A stretch of DNA of 64,000 bases from Brassica napus. Lineage: Eukaryota; Streptophyta; Magnoliopsida; Brassicales; Brassicaceae. The translations under genes and the position numbers were made by a program. Shown piece after piece: positions 10,852 to 22,136 of this stretch. The DNA lies in NCBI RefSeq assembly GCF_020379485.1, contig NW_026014664.1, positions 56,155 through 120,154 on the forward strand. The letters run 5' to 3'. The number at the start of each line of letters is the position of its first letter. Position 1 is the stretch's first letter. The notes under the pieces are model-generated. The model was not told the DNA's origin and made no database searches. It worked only from the letters and a program-made list of their open reading frames with translations.

Positions 10852-10867
10852 CCTCCTTCTAGCGCCA
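10852..10867 (-). other. primer binding site of Tat-type element
   Basis: On the minus strand, TGGCGCTAGAAGGAGG lies three bases after the LTR end CCCACA. TGG at the start matches a tRNA CCA tail. I do not assign the tRNA. Confidence 0.55.
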
Positions 10868-11248
10868 AACTGTGGGAACCGAAATTCGCACTGTCGATTT
10901 CCGTTTAAATAAGGAAACTAGGAAAACCCTAATTTCCTAGAGGACCCGGATATCTGCTAATTACCACACGTCAAGCAATCAGAACACGAGAATAACAACG
11001 ATAAAGTATAAGAAATCAAAAAAGAGAGCAAAGAAGATCTTATTCCGAATTTGCGTATGAGCGTTTACAACAAGGTATAAGCCTGGGCTCGAGAGCTGTC
11101 GGCGAGATTCCTAGTTCTAGCAACCCTAAGACGCCTAAACCTAATTGAGTCGCAGCTCGAAATAACAAAAACGGAAAAATGTCTAAATTGCTCTAAGTGC
11201 TAAGTTTGCTCTAAAAAAGTTCTCCTCCATGCTCCTCGCCTAGGACTC

Positions 11249-11256
11249 CTTATATA
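11249..11256 (-). promoter_or_regulatory. TATA box of Tat-type LTR
   Basis: TATATAAG on the minus strand, downstream of the palindromic array and about 380 bases before the LTR end. Confidence 0.5.
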
Positions 11257-11617
11257 CTAGCTCCAAGGTTGGTTTACGCATTTACTCTTCTGCCCTTAAG
11301 CCGTCATAGCATAAACTTGACATTTATCCTTCCTTGTGGGCCAAGCGTAAACCGTGCTGTGGTTTACGGGCTTTTAGTTAAGAAATCGTAGGATGGGCCT
11401 GGAGTCGTGTTTTAGGTCCCTTTGGGCCGTCTTCCGACTCGACACGTTTATTACGATTTCTTTCGATAAAGAACGAACTTTCCGCGGTTTCTAATCCGCG
11501 AAGTTTGATCGATGATTTAGAATAGCGGAAAACATGGGCTGAGCTTGTTACGGTCTTTGGGAGATAGCATTTGAAGGTTTGACGAGAATGCATAAACTGG
11601 TGTCGTATCGATGTTCA

Positions 11618-12080
11618 GAAGAGCCCGGTCGCTACGCAACGACCAAACTTTGGCTCGAGCCGGTTGCTACGTAGCGACCGAGCGGGATGAGCACTCGGTC
11701 GCTACCTAGTGACTGAGCTTTGGCCTGAGCTCGGTCGCTACGTAGCGACCGAGCGGGACGAGCGCTCGGTCGCTACGTAGCGACCGAGCTTGGCCGAGCT
11801 TGGTCGCTACATAGCGACCAAGCGGGACGATCGCTACGTAGCGACCGAGCTTTGGCTCGAGCTCGGTCGCTACGTAGCAACCGAGCGGGACGAGTGCTCG
11901 GTCGCTACATAGCGACAGAGCGGGACGATTGCTCGGTCGCTACGTAGCGACCGAGCTTTGGCTCGAGCTCGGTCGCTATGTAGCAACCGAGCGGGTCGGA
12001 TGTTTGGTCGCTGCATGGCGACCAAGATCGGCTCGGACTTGGTTGTGACGTAGTGACCGGACAGCGTGTATGTGCAGTAG
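11618..12080. repeat. palindromic GGTCGCTACGTAGCGACC array in Tat LTR
   Basis: The 18-base palindrome GGTCGCTACGTAGCGACC and its close variants recur about every 20-60 bases, mostly flanked by GAGC/GCTC, which extends the dyad. Sites that differ mostly show CG-to-TG or CG-to-CA changes (for example GCTACATAGCGACC), consistent with decay of methylated CpG. Confidence 0.85.
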
Positions 12081-12261
12081 GTACGCAACGATCGAGCTTG
12101 GTTTGTTTGCTTCCAATCTTCGAGGATACTTCTTCGTAAAAAATTCGTATTGGTTATTTTTTACGAAAATTATATCTGTCTTTTTACTATCTCTTTCGGA
12201 AATGTGATTTCCGAGGGTTTTCGGGTGATAATTCCGTCGTGATCGTTTTTTGACCCCAACA

Positions 12262-15200
12262 TCCATCAGTACACATATCAGCGCGTTGGTCCTTGGACTC
12301 AGCATGCTGACCCTTCCCGTGGACTGTTCGCGTGATTTTGGCCCACGTGGGCTGTCTGTTCAGTACACAAAGGACGTCCGTAGGTGTCCGCCAGCACACA
12401 CAGGACATCTGGGGCTGTCCGTGTGTGTCTATGTGTGTTCGTCTGTGTCCGTCAGCACACACAGGACGTATGTGGCTGTCCATCAGTACACATATCAGCA
12501 CGTTGGTCCTTGGACTCAGCACGCTGGCCTTTTTCGTGGACTGTTTGAGTGATTTTGGCCCACGTGGGCTGTTTGTTCAGTACACACAGGACGTCCGTGG
12601 GTGTCCGCCAGCACACACAAGACTTCTGTAGCTGTCCGTGGCTGTCTGTCAGCACACACTGGACATTTGTGGCTGTCTGTGTGTTTCCGTGTGTGTCCGT
12701 GTCTGTCCGTCAGCAAATACAGGACGTCTGTGGCTGTCCGTCTGTGTCCATGTGTGTCCGTCAGCACACACAGGATGTCTGTGGCTGTCCATCAGTACAC
12801 ATATCAGTGCGTTGGTCCTTGGACTCAGCACGCTGACCCTTCCCGTGGACTGTTCGAGTGATTTTGGCCCACGTGGGCTGTCTGTTCAGTACACCCAGGA
12901 CGTCCGTGGGTGTCCGCCAGCACACACAGGACGTCCGTGTGTGTCCGTCTGTGTCTGTCAGCACACACAGGGCATCCGTGGCTGTTCGTGTCTGTCTGTG
13001 TGTGTCCGTCAGCACACACAGGACGTCCGTGGCTGTCCATCAGTACACATATCAGCACGTTGGTCCTTGGACTCAGCACGCTGGCCCTTCCCGTGGATTG
13101 TTTGGGTGATTTTGGCCCACGTGGGCTGTCTGCTCAGTACACACAGGACGTCCGTGGGTGTCCGCCAGCACACACAGGACGTCCGTGGCTGTCTGTGGCT
13201 GTCCATCAGCATACACATGATGTTCGTGGCTGTCTGTGTGTGTCCGTGTGTGTCTGTGTGTGTCCGTGTGTGTCCATCAGCACACACAGGACGTCCGTTG
13301 GGGTCCGTTAGCACAGACAGGACATCCATGTGTGTCCGTCAGCCCACACAGGACGTCAATTGCTGTCCGTGTGTGTCCGTCAGCACACACAGGACGTCCG
13401 TGGCTGTCCATCAGTACACATATCAGCACATTGGTCCTTGGACTCAGCACGCTGGCCCTTCCCATGGACTGTTTGGGTGATTTTGGTCCACGTGGGCTGT
13501 CTGTTCAGTACACCCAGGACGTCCGTGGGTGTCCGCCAGCACACACAGGACGTCCGTGTGTGTCCGTCTGTGTCCGTCAGCACACACAGGATGTCCGTCG
13601 CTGTCCATCAGTACACATATCAGCACGGTGGTCCTTGGACTCAGCACACTGGCCCTTCCTGTGGGCAGTCTGTTCAGTACACACAGGACGTCTGTGGGTG
13701 TCCGTCAGCACACACAAGACGTCCGTGTGTGTCCGTCAGCACACACAGGACGTCTGTGGCTGTCCGTGTGTGTCTGTTTGTGTCCATCAGCAGACACAGG
13801 ACGTTCGTGGCTGTCCATCAGTACACATATCAGGACGTTGGTCCTTGAACTCAGCACGCTAACCCTTCCCGTGGACTGTTTGGGTAATTTTGGCCCAAGT
13901 GGGCTGTCTGTTCAGTACACACAGGACGTCCGTGGGTGTCCGCCAGCACACACAGGACGTTTGTGGCTGTCTGTGGCTGTACATCAGCAAACACAGGATG
14001 TCCGTGGCTGTCCGTGTGTGTCCATGTGTTTCCGTTAGCACACACAGGACGTCCGTGTGTGTCCATGTGTGTCCGTCAGCACACACAGGACGTCCGTGGC
14101 TGTCCATCAGTACACATATCAGCACGTTGGTCCTTGGACTCAGCACGCTGACCCTTCCTGTGGACTCTTCGGGTGATTTTGGCCCACGTGGGCTGTCTGT
14201 TCAGTACACACAGGACGTCCGTGGGAGTCCGCCAGCACACACAGGACGTCCGTGGCTGTCCGTGTGTGTTCGTGTGTGTCTGTCTGTGTCCGTCAGCACA
14301 CACAAGTCGTCCATGGCTGTTCATCAGTACACATATCAGCACGTTGGTCCTTGGACTCAAGACGCTGGCCATTCCTGTGGACTGTTTGGGTGATTTTGGC
14401 CCACGTGGGCTGTCTGTTCAGTACACACAGGACGTCCGTGGGTGTCCGCCAGCACACACAGGACGTCTGTGGCTGTCCGTCAACACACACAGGACGTCTG
14501 TGGCTGTCCGTGTGTGTCCGTGTATGTCCGTCAGTACACACGGGACGTTTGTGGGTGACCGTCAGCACACACAGGACGTCTGTGTGTGTTCGTCAGCACA
14601 CACATGACGTCCGTGGCAGGCCGTGTGTGTCCGTCAGCACACAGAGGACGTCTGTGGCTGTCCATCAGTACACATATCAGCACGCCGGTCCTTGGACTCA
14701 GCACGCTGACCCTTCCTGTGGACTCTTCGGGTGATTTTGGCCCACGTGGGCTGTCTGTTCAGTACACACAGGACGTCTGTGGGTGTCCGTCAGCACACAC
14801 AGGACGTCCGTGTGTGTCCGTCAGCACACACAGGACGTCTGTGGCTGTCCGTGTGTGTCTGTTTGTGTCCATCAGCAGACACAGGACGTTCGTGGCTGTC
14901 CATCAGTACACATATCAGGACGTTGGTCCTTGAACTCAGCAGGCTAACCCTTCCCGTGGACTGTTTGGGTAATTTTGGCCCAAGTGGGCTGTCTGTTCAG
15001 TACACACAGGACGTCCGTGGGTGTCCGCCAGCACACACAGGACGTTTGTGGCTGTCTGTGGCTGTACATCAGCAAACACAGGATGTCCGTGGCTGTCCGT
15101 GTGTGTCCATGTGTTTCCGTTAGCACACACAGGATGTCCGTGTGTGTCCATGTGTGTCCGTCAGCACACACAGGACGTCCGTGGCTGTCCATCAGTACAC

Positions 15201-16430
15201 ATATCAGCACGTTGGTCCTTGGACTCAGCACGCTGACCCTTCCTGTGGACTCTTCGGGTGATTTTGGCCCACGTGGGCTGTCTGTTCAGTACACACAGGA
15301 CGTCCGTGGGAGTCCGCCAGCACACACAGGATGTCCGTGGCTGTCCGTGTGTGTTCGTGTGTGTCTGTCTGTGTCCGTCAGCACATACAAGTCGTCTGTG
15401 GCTGTTCATCAGTACACATATCAGCACGTTGGTCCTTGGACTCAAGACGCTGGCCATTCCTGTGGACTGTTTGGGTGATTTTGGCCCACGTGGGCTGTCT
15501 GTTCAGTACACACAGGACGTCCGTGGGTGTCCGCCAGCACACACAGGACGTCTGTGGCTGTCCGTGTGTGTCCATGTATGTCCGTCAGCACACACGCGAC
15601 GTTTGTGGGTGACCGTCAGCACACACAGGACGTCTGTGTGTGTTCGTCAGCACACACATGACGTCCGTGGCAGGCCGTGTGTGTCCGTCAGCACACAGAG
15701 GACGTCTGTGGCTGTCCATCAGTACACATATCAGCACGCCGGTCCTTGGACTCAGCACGCTGGCCCTTCCCGTGGACTGTTCGGGTGATTTTGGCCCACG
15801 TGGGCTGTCTGTTCAGTACACACAGGACGTCTGTGGGTGTCCATCAGCACACACAAGACGTCCGTGTGTGTCCGTCATCACACACAGGACGTCCGTGGCT
15901 GTCCGTGTGTGTCTGTATGTGTCCATCAGCACACACATGACGTCTGTGGCTGTCCATCAGTACACATATCACCACGTTGGTCCTTGGACTCAGCACGCTG
16001 ACCCTTCCCGTGGACTGTTTGGGCGATTTTGGCCCAAATGGGCTGTCTGTTCAGTACATACAGGACGTCTGTTGGTGTCCGCCAGCACACACAGGACGTC
16101 TGTGGCTGTCCGTGGCTGTCCACAGGACGTCTGTGGCTGTCCGTGTGTGTCCGTGTGGGTCTGTCAGCACACACAGGACGTCTGTGGCTGTCCGTGTGTG
16201 TCTGTATGTGTCCGTCTTCACACACAGGACATCTGTGGCTGTCCATCAGTACACATATCAGCACGTTGGTCCTTGCACTCAGCACGCTGACCCTTCCCGT
16301 GGACTGTTTGGGTGATTTTGGTCCAAGTGGGCTATCTGTTCAGTACACACAGGACGTCCGTGGGTGCCGCCAGCACACACAAGATGTCTGTGGCTGTCCG
16401 TGTGTGTCCTTCAGCACACACAGGACGTCT
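12262..16430. repeat. satellite block A (31-bp units between conserved cores)
   Basis: Two components alternate. The core (reference copy 13038-13180) begins CATCAGTACACATATCAGCA, includes GGACTCAGCACG and CCCTTCCCGTGGACTG, and has the palindrome CCCACGTGGG (13116-13125). Sixteen cores occur in 4.2 kb at roughly 200-385-bp spacing. Between cores are variable numbers of a unit built from CAGCACACACAGGACGTCC and GTGTGTGTCCGT, whose perfect tandem period is 31 bp. Stop-free frames here are by-products of the repeat. A 1,085-bp segment is duplicated in tandem (13671 and 14756). Confidence 0.95.
13671..15840. repeat. 1,085-bp higher-order tandem duplication inside block A
   Basis: Sequence from 13671 recurs from 14756 with few changes over about 1 kb. 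The main difference is one missing 31-bp unit in the second copy near 15560. It shows recent unequal exchange acting on multi-core segments. Confidence 0.8.
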
Positions 16431-17203
16431 GTTGATGTGGTCATTAGATCAGCAATTGTACCGGATGTCAACCCAAAGCTCTACTCAACCAGCCAAGGCG
16501 CCAAGCAGAACACATGTGCACTAAAAATGCCGTATCTTACAAACCAGGAGGGTTTAAGTCACGAGAAGGAGTCCAGCCCATTCGGAATCAGTCCAAAATA
16601 TTCACGGAGCAAGAAGTTATGAATTTTACAAGTCAGAGGTTTTCCAGTCCGTCCATCTGCGAGTACCCGACTTTAGAAGGAGATTCCAGACCAAGGAAGG
16701 AGCGGCCTGAACCAAAGCCCATCATAGGATTCAAGAGGAATCTCTCAGATTTCCAGAAAGCCCAATATCAGGAGAAATTGCCACGGAATTTTGAAGTTAT
16801 GATCCAATCTCCAAAACCGGCCAAACCAGTTATACACTTGCCTCAATTGGAAGCTAGCCGGTTCAATCAGCTTCAAACCAGACATTGGCGACCAGGAGAT
16901 CATTTCAACCAATCAGGAGACATCATACACGGCCAAGAGGAGTTCTACAAGTCCATACCTTGCACCAGCCAACATAGGATCAAAAGGATCCTCATTAACT
17001 CCAACTTGCCTTATTTGGAAGCTTTTGCATTCAAACTCCAACAGCTCTTTTTCTTTGAGTTTATGCACGAAATCAGAACCTTCCAAGCCATCCAGAAGAT
17101 CCCAAGGAAGCTCTCTTATCCCCTTAAACCATCCAGGTTCAAGAAAGATCAGATTTTTTACTTGAAGCCAAAATCCCACAAAAGGCTCTAACGGCTAGTT
17201 TTC
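16431..17203 (+). pseudogene. retroelement-derived ORF fragment captured in the satellite
   Basis: An open frame 16514-17191 (225 residues) follows an abrupt switch from satellite near 16430. It is basic and rich in Pro, Lys and Phe, without a recognisable catalytic or zinc motif. Residues 95-160 contain EKLPRNFEVMIQSPKPAKPV and SQHRIKRILINSNLPYLEAF. An LTR-like sequence (stop, then CTAACGGCTAG and a TATA-like ATTATATAAGC) follows, so I read it as the extreme 3' coding portion of an LTR retroelement rather than a host gene. The upstream part in other frames suggests decay. Function not assigned. Confidence 0.5.
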
Positions 17204-17786
17204 GATTTCTTTCTTAGTTTTGATTTGTTTCCTTCTCTAATTGTTTTAGAACGTTAGGACCTTTGTCTCTGAGCATTATATAAGCTCCTAGACGTCCACT
17301 GTAAAGAGTACCCTTAATCACCAAGTTAATAGAAAGTTTTTTCAGTTTTATCAAAGTTGTTATTTGTATAAAATATCGGTCTTTAGGATTCAAAGAGAGA
17401 TTTTTTGTTGTCTTATTGATTTCGTGAGTCTAGTTTGTTTGTGCAAATCAAACAAGCTCAGTACACAGTTTGAGAGAGTCAATCACTTTGATCCATAATT
17501 CATTCAGATTGAGAGATTCAATCAAACCCTCATCCGCAAATCCACTTCAAGTCATCATTTGATCAAGCTGAGAGTGATACACATCCAGCAGCTTGATTCC
17601 GCCATATCTATCCCTTTCTGTTGTTTATTGTTTTTGTTTTATTCATATCTTAAACCTCATATCATTTAATTCCCTTTGTTTCAGGTTATCAAATCATAAT
17701 CCGGCCATATCGACAAATCGGCCTCATCTTTGGACGATCCGATTTAAGCTTGGTTCCACCATTCTATCCATTCGTGGGTTACCCCC
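17204..17786 (+). repeat. LTR-like leader fragment, copy 1
   Basis: Contains ATTATATAAGC (TATA-like, about 17276), a long AT-rich leader with GAGAGTGATACACATCCAGC also present in the LTR of the CRM-like element, and CCCTTTGTTTCAGG. It resembles the R-U5 part of an LTR related to that element. It has no TG...CA ends or target-site duplication and runs directly into satellite. Confidence 0.6.
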
Positions 17787-18595
17787 CTGTGCCTACAACA
17801 TCTGTGGCTATCCATCAGTACACATATCAGCACGGCTGTCCTTGGACTCAGCATGCTGGCCCTTCCTGTGGACTGTTCGGGTGATTTTAGCCCACGTGTG
17901 ATTTCTTTCTTAGTTTTGATTTGTTTCCTTCTCTAATTGTTTTAGAACGTTAGGACCTTTGTATCTGAGCATTATATAAGCTCCTAGATGTCCATTGTAA
18001 AGAGTACCCTTAATCACCAAGTTAATAGAAAGTTTATTCAGTTTTATCAAAGTTGTTATTTGTATAAAATATCGGTCTTTAGGATTCAAAGAGTGATTCT
18101 TTGTCCTCTTATTGATTTCGTGAGTCTAGTTTGTTTGTGCAAATCAAACAAGCTCAGTACACAGTTTGAGAGAGTCAATCACTTCGATCCATAATTCCAT
18201 CAGATTGAGAGATTCATTCAAACCCTCATCCGCAAATCCACTTCAAGTCATCATTTGATCAAGCTGAGAGTGATACACATCCAGCAGCTTGATTCCGCCA
18301 TATCTATCCCTTTCTTTTGTTTATTGTTCTTGTTTTATTCATATCATAAACCTCATATCATTTAATTCCCTTTGTTTCAGGTTATCAAATCATAATCCGG
18401 CCATATCGACCAATCGGCAACATCTTTGGACGATCCGATTTAAGCTTGGTTCCACCATTCTATTCATTCGTGGGTTACCCCCCCCTGTGCCTACAACATC
18501 TGTGGCTATCCATCAGTACACATATCAGCACGGCTATCATTGGACTCAGCATGCTGGCCCTTCCCGTGGACTGTTCGGGTGATTTTAGCCCACGT
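17204..18595 (+). repeat. 696-bp tandem duplication of LTR fragment plus satellite
   Basis: The unit 17204-17899 (about 583 bp of LTR-like leader plus about 110 bp of satellite core) recurs at 17900-18595 with only scattered substitutions. Both copies make the same joint (GCCTACAACATCTGTGGC) from leader into satellite. Confidence 0.85.
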
Positions 18596-20553
18596 GGGCT
18601 GTCTGTTCAGTACACACACGACGTCTGTGGGTGTCCGTCAGCACACACAGGACGTCCGTGTGTGTCAATCAGCACACACAGGACGTCCGTGGCTGTCCGT
18701 GTGTGTCCATCAGCACACACAGGACGTCCGTGGATGTCCATCAGTACACATATCAGGACGTTGGTCATTGGACTCAGCACGCTAACCCTTCCATCAGCAC
18801 ACACGGACAGCCACGGACGTCCATCAGTACACATATCAGCACGTTGGACCTTGGACTCAGCACGCTAACCCTTCCCGTGGACTGTTTAAGTAATTTTGGC
18901 CCAAGTGGGCTGTCTGTTCAGTACACACAGGACGTCCGTGGGTGTCCGCCAGCACACACAGGACATCTGTGGCTGTCTGTGGCTGTCCATCAGCAAACAC
19001 AGGACGTCTGTGGCTGTCCGTGTGTGTCCGTCTGCACACACAGGACGTCCGTGGCTGTCCGTGTGTGTCCGTCAGCACACACAGGACATCCGTGGCTGTC
19101 CATCAGTACACATATCAGCACGTTGGTCCTTGGACTCAGCACGCTGACCCTTCCCGTGGACTGTTCGGGTGATTTTGGCCCACGTGGGCTGTCTGTTCAG
19201 TACACACAGGACTTCCGTGGGTGTCCGCCAGCACACACAGGACGTCCGTTGCTGTCCGTGTGTGTTCGTGTGTGTCCATCTGTGTCCGTCAGCACACACA
19301 GGTCGTCCGTGGCTGTTCATCAGTACACATATCAGCATGTTGGTCCTTGTACTCAGCATGCCGGCCCTTCCCGTGGACTGTTTGGGTGATTTTGGCCCAC
19401 GTGGGCTGTCTGTTCAGTACACACAGGACGTCCGTGGGTGTCCGCCAGCACACACAGGACGTCCGTGGTTGTCTGTGGCTGTCTGTCAGCAGACACAGGA
19501 CGTCTGTTGCTGTCCATGTGTGTCCGTCAGCACACACAGGACGTCCGTGTATGTCCGTCAGTACACACAGGACGTCTGTCGCTGTCCGTGTGTGTATGTG
19601 TGTGTCCATCAACACACACAGGACGTCCGTGCCTGTCCATCAGTACACATATCAGCACGTTGGTCCTTGGACTCAGCACGCTGACCCTACCCGTGGACTG
19701 TTTGGGTGATTTTGGCCCAAGTGGGATGTCTGTTCAGTACACACAGGACATCCGTGGGTGTCCGCCAGCACACACAGGACGTATGTGGCTGTCGGTGCCT
19801 GTCCATCAGCAGACAAATGACGTCCGTGGCTGTCCGTGTGTGTCCGTGTGTGTCCGTCAGCACACACAAAACATCCATGGTTGTCCGTGTGTGTCCGTAT
19901 GTGTCCGTCAGCACACACAGGATGCCCGTAGCTGTCCATCAGTAGACATATCAGCACGTTGGTCCTTGGACTCAGCACGCTGATCCTTCCCATGGACTAT
20001 TTGGGTGATTTTAGTCCACATGGGCTGTCTGTTCAGTACACACAGGACGTCCGTGGGTGTCCGCCAGCACACACAGGACGTCCGTAGCTGTCCATGTGTG
20101 TCCGTGTGTGTCCGTTTGTGTCCGTCAGCACACACATGTCGTCCATGGCTGTTCATCAGTACACATATCAGCACGTTGGTCCTTGGACTCAGGACGCTGG
20201 CCCTCCCCGTGGACTGTTTGGGTGATTTTGGCCCATGTGGGCTGTCTGTTCAGTACACAAAGGACGTCCGTGGGTGTCCGCCAGCACACACAGGACGTCC
20301 GTGTGTGTCTGTGGCTGTCTGTCAACACACACAGGACATCTGTGGCTGTCCGTGTGTGTCCGTGTGTGTCCGTGTGTGTCCGTCAGCACACACAGGACGT
20401 CTGTGGGTGTCCGTCAGCACACACAGGACGTCTGTGGGTGTCCGTCAGCACACACAGGACGTCCATGTGTGTCCGTCAGCACACACAGGACGTCTGTGGC
20501 TGTTCATGGCTGTACATCAGCAGACACATGACGTCTGTGGCTGTCCGTGTGTT
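18497..20553. repeat. satellite block B
   Basis: Same core plus 31-bp architecture as block A. It ends in a 31-bp-unit run at 20553, where sequence changes without spacer into the pol tail of the CRM-like element. No gene, and no interruption other than the junctions. Confidence 0.95.
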
Positions 20554-20877
20554 GATGAGGCCATCCAAGTAGAGGTTCCCATAGTTAGGCGCGGTCCGAC
20601 TACCCGGACTGGAACCAGGGCCTTGCGAGAAGGTTTCACCAAAGCTGTCCAGCATATCCTTGATCAAGATGGACAGACTGACCAGGACCAGCTGCTGATT
20701 GAGAAGATGGTCCAGTTGAAGATTCAAGATCTAGCCGGCCCAAAGGAGGTTCAGGACGCGGCCGATCCGATCCAGTTCAGACTTAACCAAGCCGGACTTA
20801 TCATTTCCACATCCGAGCTTGGTCCAGACTCAGTTTCCATTTCATCCACTCCAACTCTTCCCGGTTCTGAGATCTAG
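20554..20877 (+). pseudogene. orphan pol C-terminus of upstream tandem copy
   Basis: It encodes the same last ~107 residues as 26589-26912 ([19 protein letters not shown] near the start) with four base differences, in frame with satellite sequence to its left. It ends at TAG 20875-20877. It marks the remains of a second element copy preceding the 5' LTR. Confidence 0.85.
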
Positions 20878-20899
20878 CCAACCACCAAGGGGAGTAGCA

Positions 20900-21733
20900 T
20901 GTGTTGTACTCTTTTTCCTCACCAGGTTTTGTCCCATTGGGTTTTCTTGGTAAGGTTTTAATGAGGCAACATGCAAGCATGCTATTAGCCTTGGTCTAGG
21001 CCTTCTCAAACCGACAACCAGATGTCTGGTTTATTTTAATTTATTTGGTTAAGACTTTGGGCTAATGTTTCAGCCTCATTTTCGGCCAGCTTGTTTATGG
21101 CCTTTTATCTTTGAGTCTCATAAGGGATAAACCCTATATAACTCCACTAAGTTGGCGATTTTTGCCTAAGTCTTTTATGAAATAATTTTTGCCTTTGCAA
21201 ACCTAAAACCCTAAGTCTTTTTCTGTGAGAAACAAGAGAGAGCAGCCGAATCTTATCAAGCTTCAAACCACCAAGCTTGTGGCGATTCTTCACCTCCATT
21301 CCATCCATCGATTTGCCTTGAGAGTGATACACATCCAGCAAGCCAAATCGCATAGCTATCCACCTCCATCCACTGTTCTTGTTGAGAGAGATACACATCC
21401 AGCAACAAGGATCCATCCCCCATACTTCTATCCTTCTTTTATTTTGTTTTAACTTGCATCATATAGTTCTAGATTTTTCCATTCATTATAAAAATCCATA
21501 AAAAGTCATATTTGCTTCTGTTCTTCATTAATCATATTTTTTACTTTCTGTTCATTATTTTGATTCATAAAAACTCATAAAAATAGCATCCTTTTGTTTC
21601 AGGAACCAGATCGGCCATCTCCCACTCCATCGCGTCCGTCTAGCCGTCCCATAGCCGTCCGTCCGTCCTGTCCGGTCCGAGTTCTCGAACCTCAGACCGT
21701 CCATCCGTGCAGTCTGATTCTTGGCCTGTATCA
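20900..21733 (+). repeat. 5' LTR of element 2 (about 834 bp)
   Basis: The end TGTATCA is fixed by the primer site beginning at 21737. The start at TGTGTTG (20900) is inferred from the preceding purine run, since the repeated region extends further left. TATATAA is at 21135-21141. Five differences from 26935-27767, one of them a one-base indel, mean a recent origin. Confidence 0.8.
21135..21141 (+). promoter_or_regulatory. TATA box of element 2 5' LTR
   Basis: CCCTATATAACTCC is a canonical plant TATA context. The same box occurs at 27170-27176 in the 3' LTR. Confidence 0.65.
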
Positions 21734-21736
21734 TTT

Positions 21737-21748
21737 TGGTATCAGAGC
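21737..21748 (+). other. primer binding site, initiator-tRNA-Met type (element 2)
   Basis: TGGTATCAGAGC, three bases after the LTR end, is the complement of the 3' end of plant initiator tRNA-Met, the common primer of plant LTR elements. Confidence 0.9.
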
Positions 21749-22136
21749 TCAAAGCTCCTACACCTTCGGTTGTATCCTATCCTTGCTACTTTTGTTATTT
21801 GTTTGGTTCTTCAACTTGTTTTCTTTCCTGCATACCTTTTGATCCGTTTTTGTGCATCTTTCATTCTAGTATTATGTTTTTAGCATCCATCGATTTTCAC
21901 TTTCCTTTTTGATCGGATTTCCCATTTAATTGCATTTAATTTTCTTGGCTTGCACTTCAAGTTTTTCCATATTTAAAAAAAAAAAAAAAAAAAAAAGATT
22001 GCATTTTCCTAATTTTTACTTTTCGATTCTTAACAAAAAAAAAAGGAAAACTTACATTCATTGCATATCATATTTCTTCTTCTACAGATTCTTTGCAAAT
22101 CACCCTTTTCTTTCTCTCTTGTCGCAGGACAAAACC
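21749..22136 (+). other. untranslated leader of element 2
   Basis: AT-rich, with A-runs at 21975-21996 and 22036-22045. It ends in TTTCTCTCTTGTCGCAG at 22127, a good splice-acceptor sequence nine bases before the gag ATG, so a leader intron is possible. I see no convincing single donor. No gene. Confidence 0.5.

Larger units (their letters stand above)
7841..12261 (-). mobile_element. Tat-type Ty3/gypsy element, gag-protease only, 3' truncated
   Basis: Read on the minus strand from 12261: an LTR (TGTTGGGG...CCCACA), a primer binding site, a coiled-coil gag leader, a gag core, a His-containing knuckle, a protease, then non-coding 3' sequence. No reverse transcriptase, RNase H or integrase follows before the element meets the LTR of element 1 at 7840. 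Such gag-protease elements mobilised in trans are known in the Tat lineage. The 3' LTR is missing because the sequence stops at element 1. Frameshifts, in-frame stops and a damaged protease site show that it is dead. Confidence 0.8.
10871..12261 (-). repeat. 5' LTR of Tat-type element (1.39 kb)
   Basis: Minus-strand ends are TGTTGGGGTC at 12261 and TTCCCACA at 10871. A TATA box (TATATAAG, minus) sits at 11249-11256, and an array of a palindromic ~22-bp motif fills 11618-12080 in the upstream U3. Beyond 12261 the satellite begins directly. With the 3' LTR absent, LTR identity and target-site duplication cannot be tested. Confidence 0.8.

Noticed and set aside
12262..16430. Regular short repeats resembling a CRISPR array
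   Set aside because: The intervals are not unique spacers but variants of the same repeat, there are no cas genes, and the surroundings are plant retroelements.
21975..21996. A-run as a poly(A) tail of a processed gene
   Set aside because: It lies in the leader between the primer site and gag of element 2, with no retrocopy upstream.
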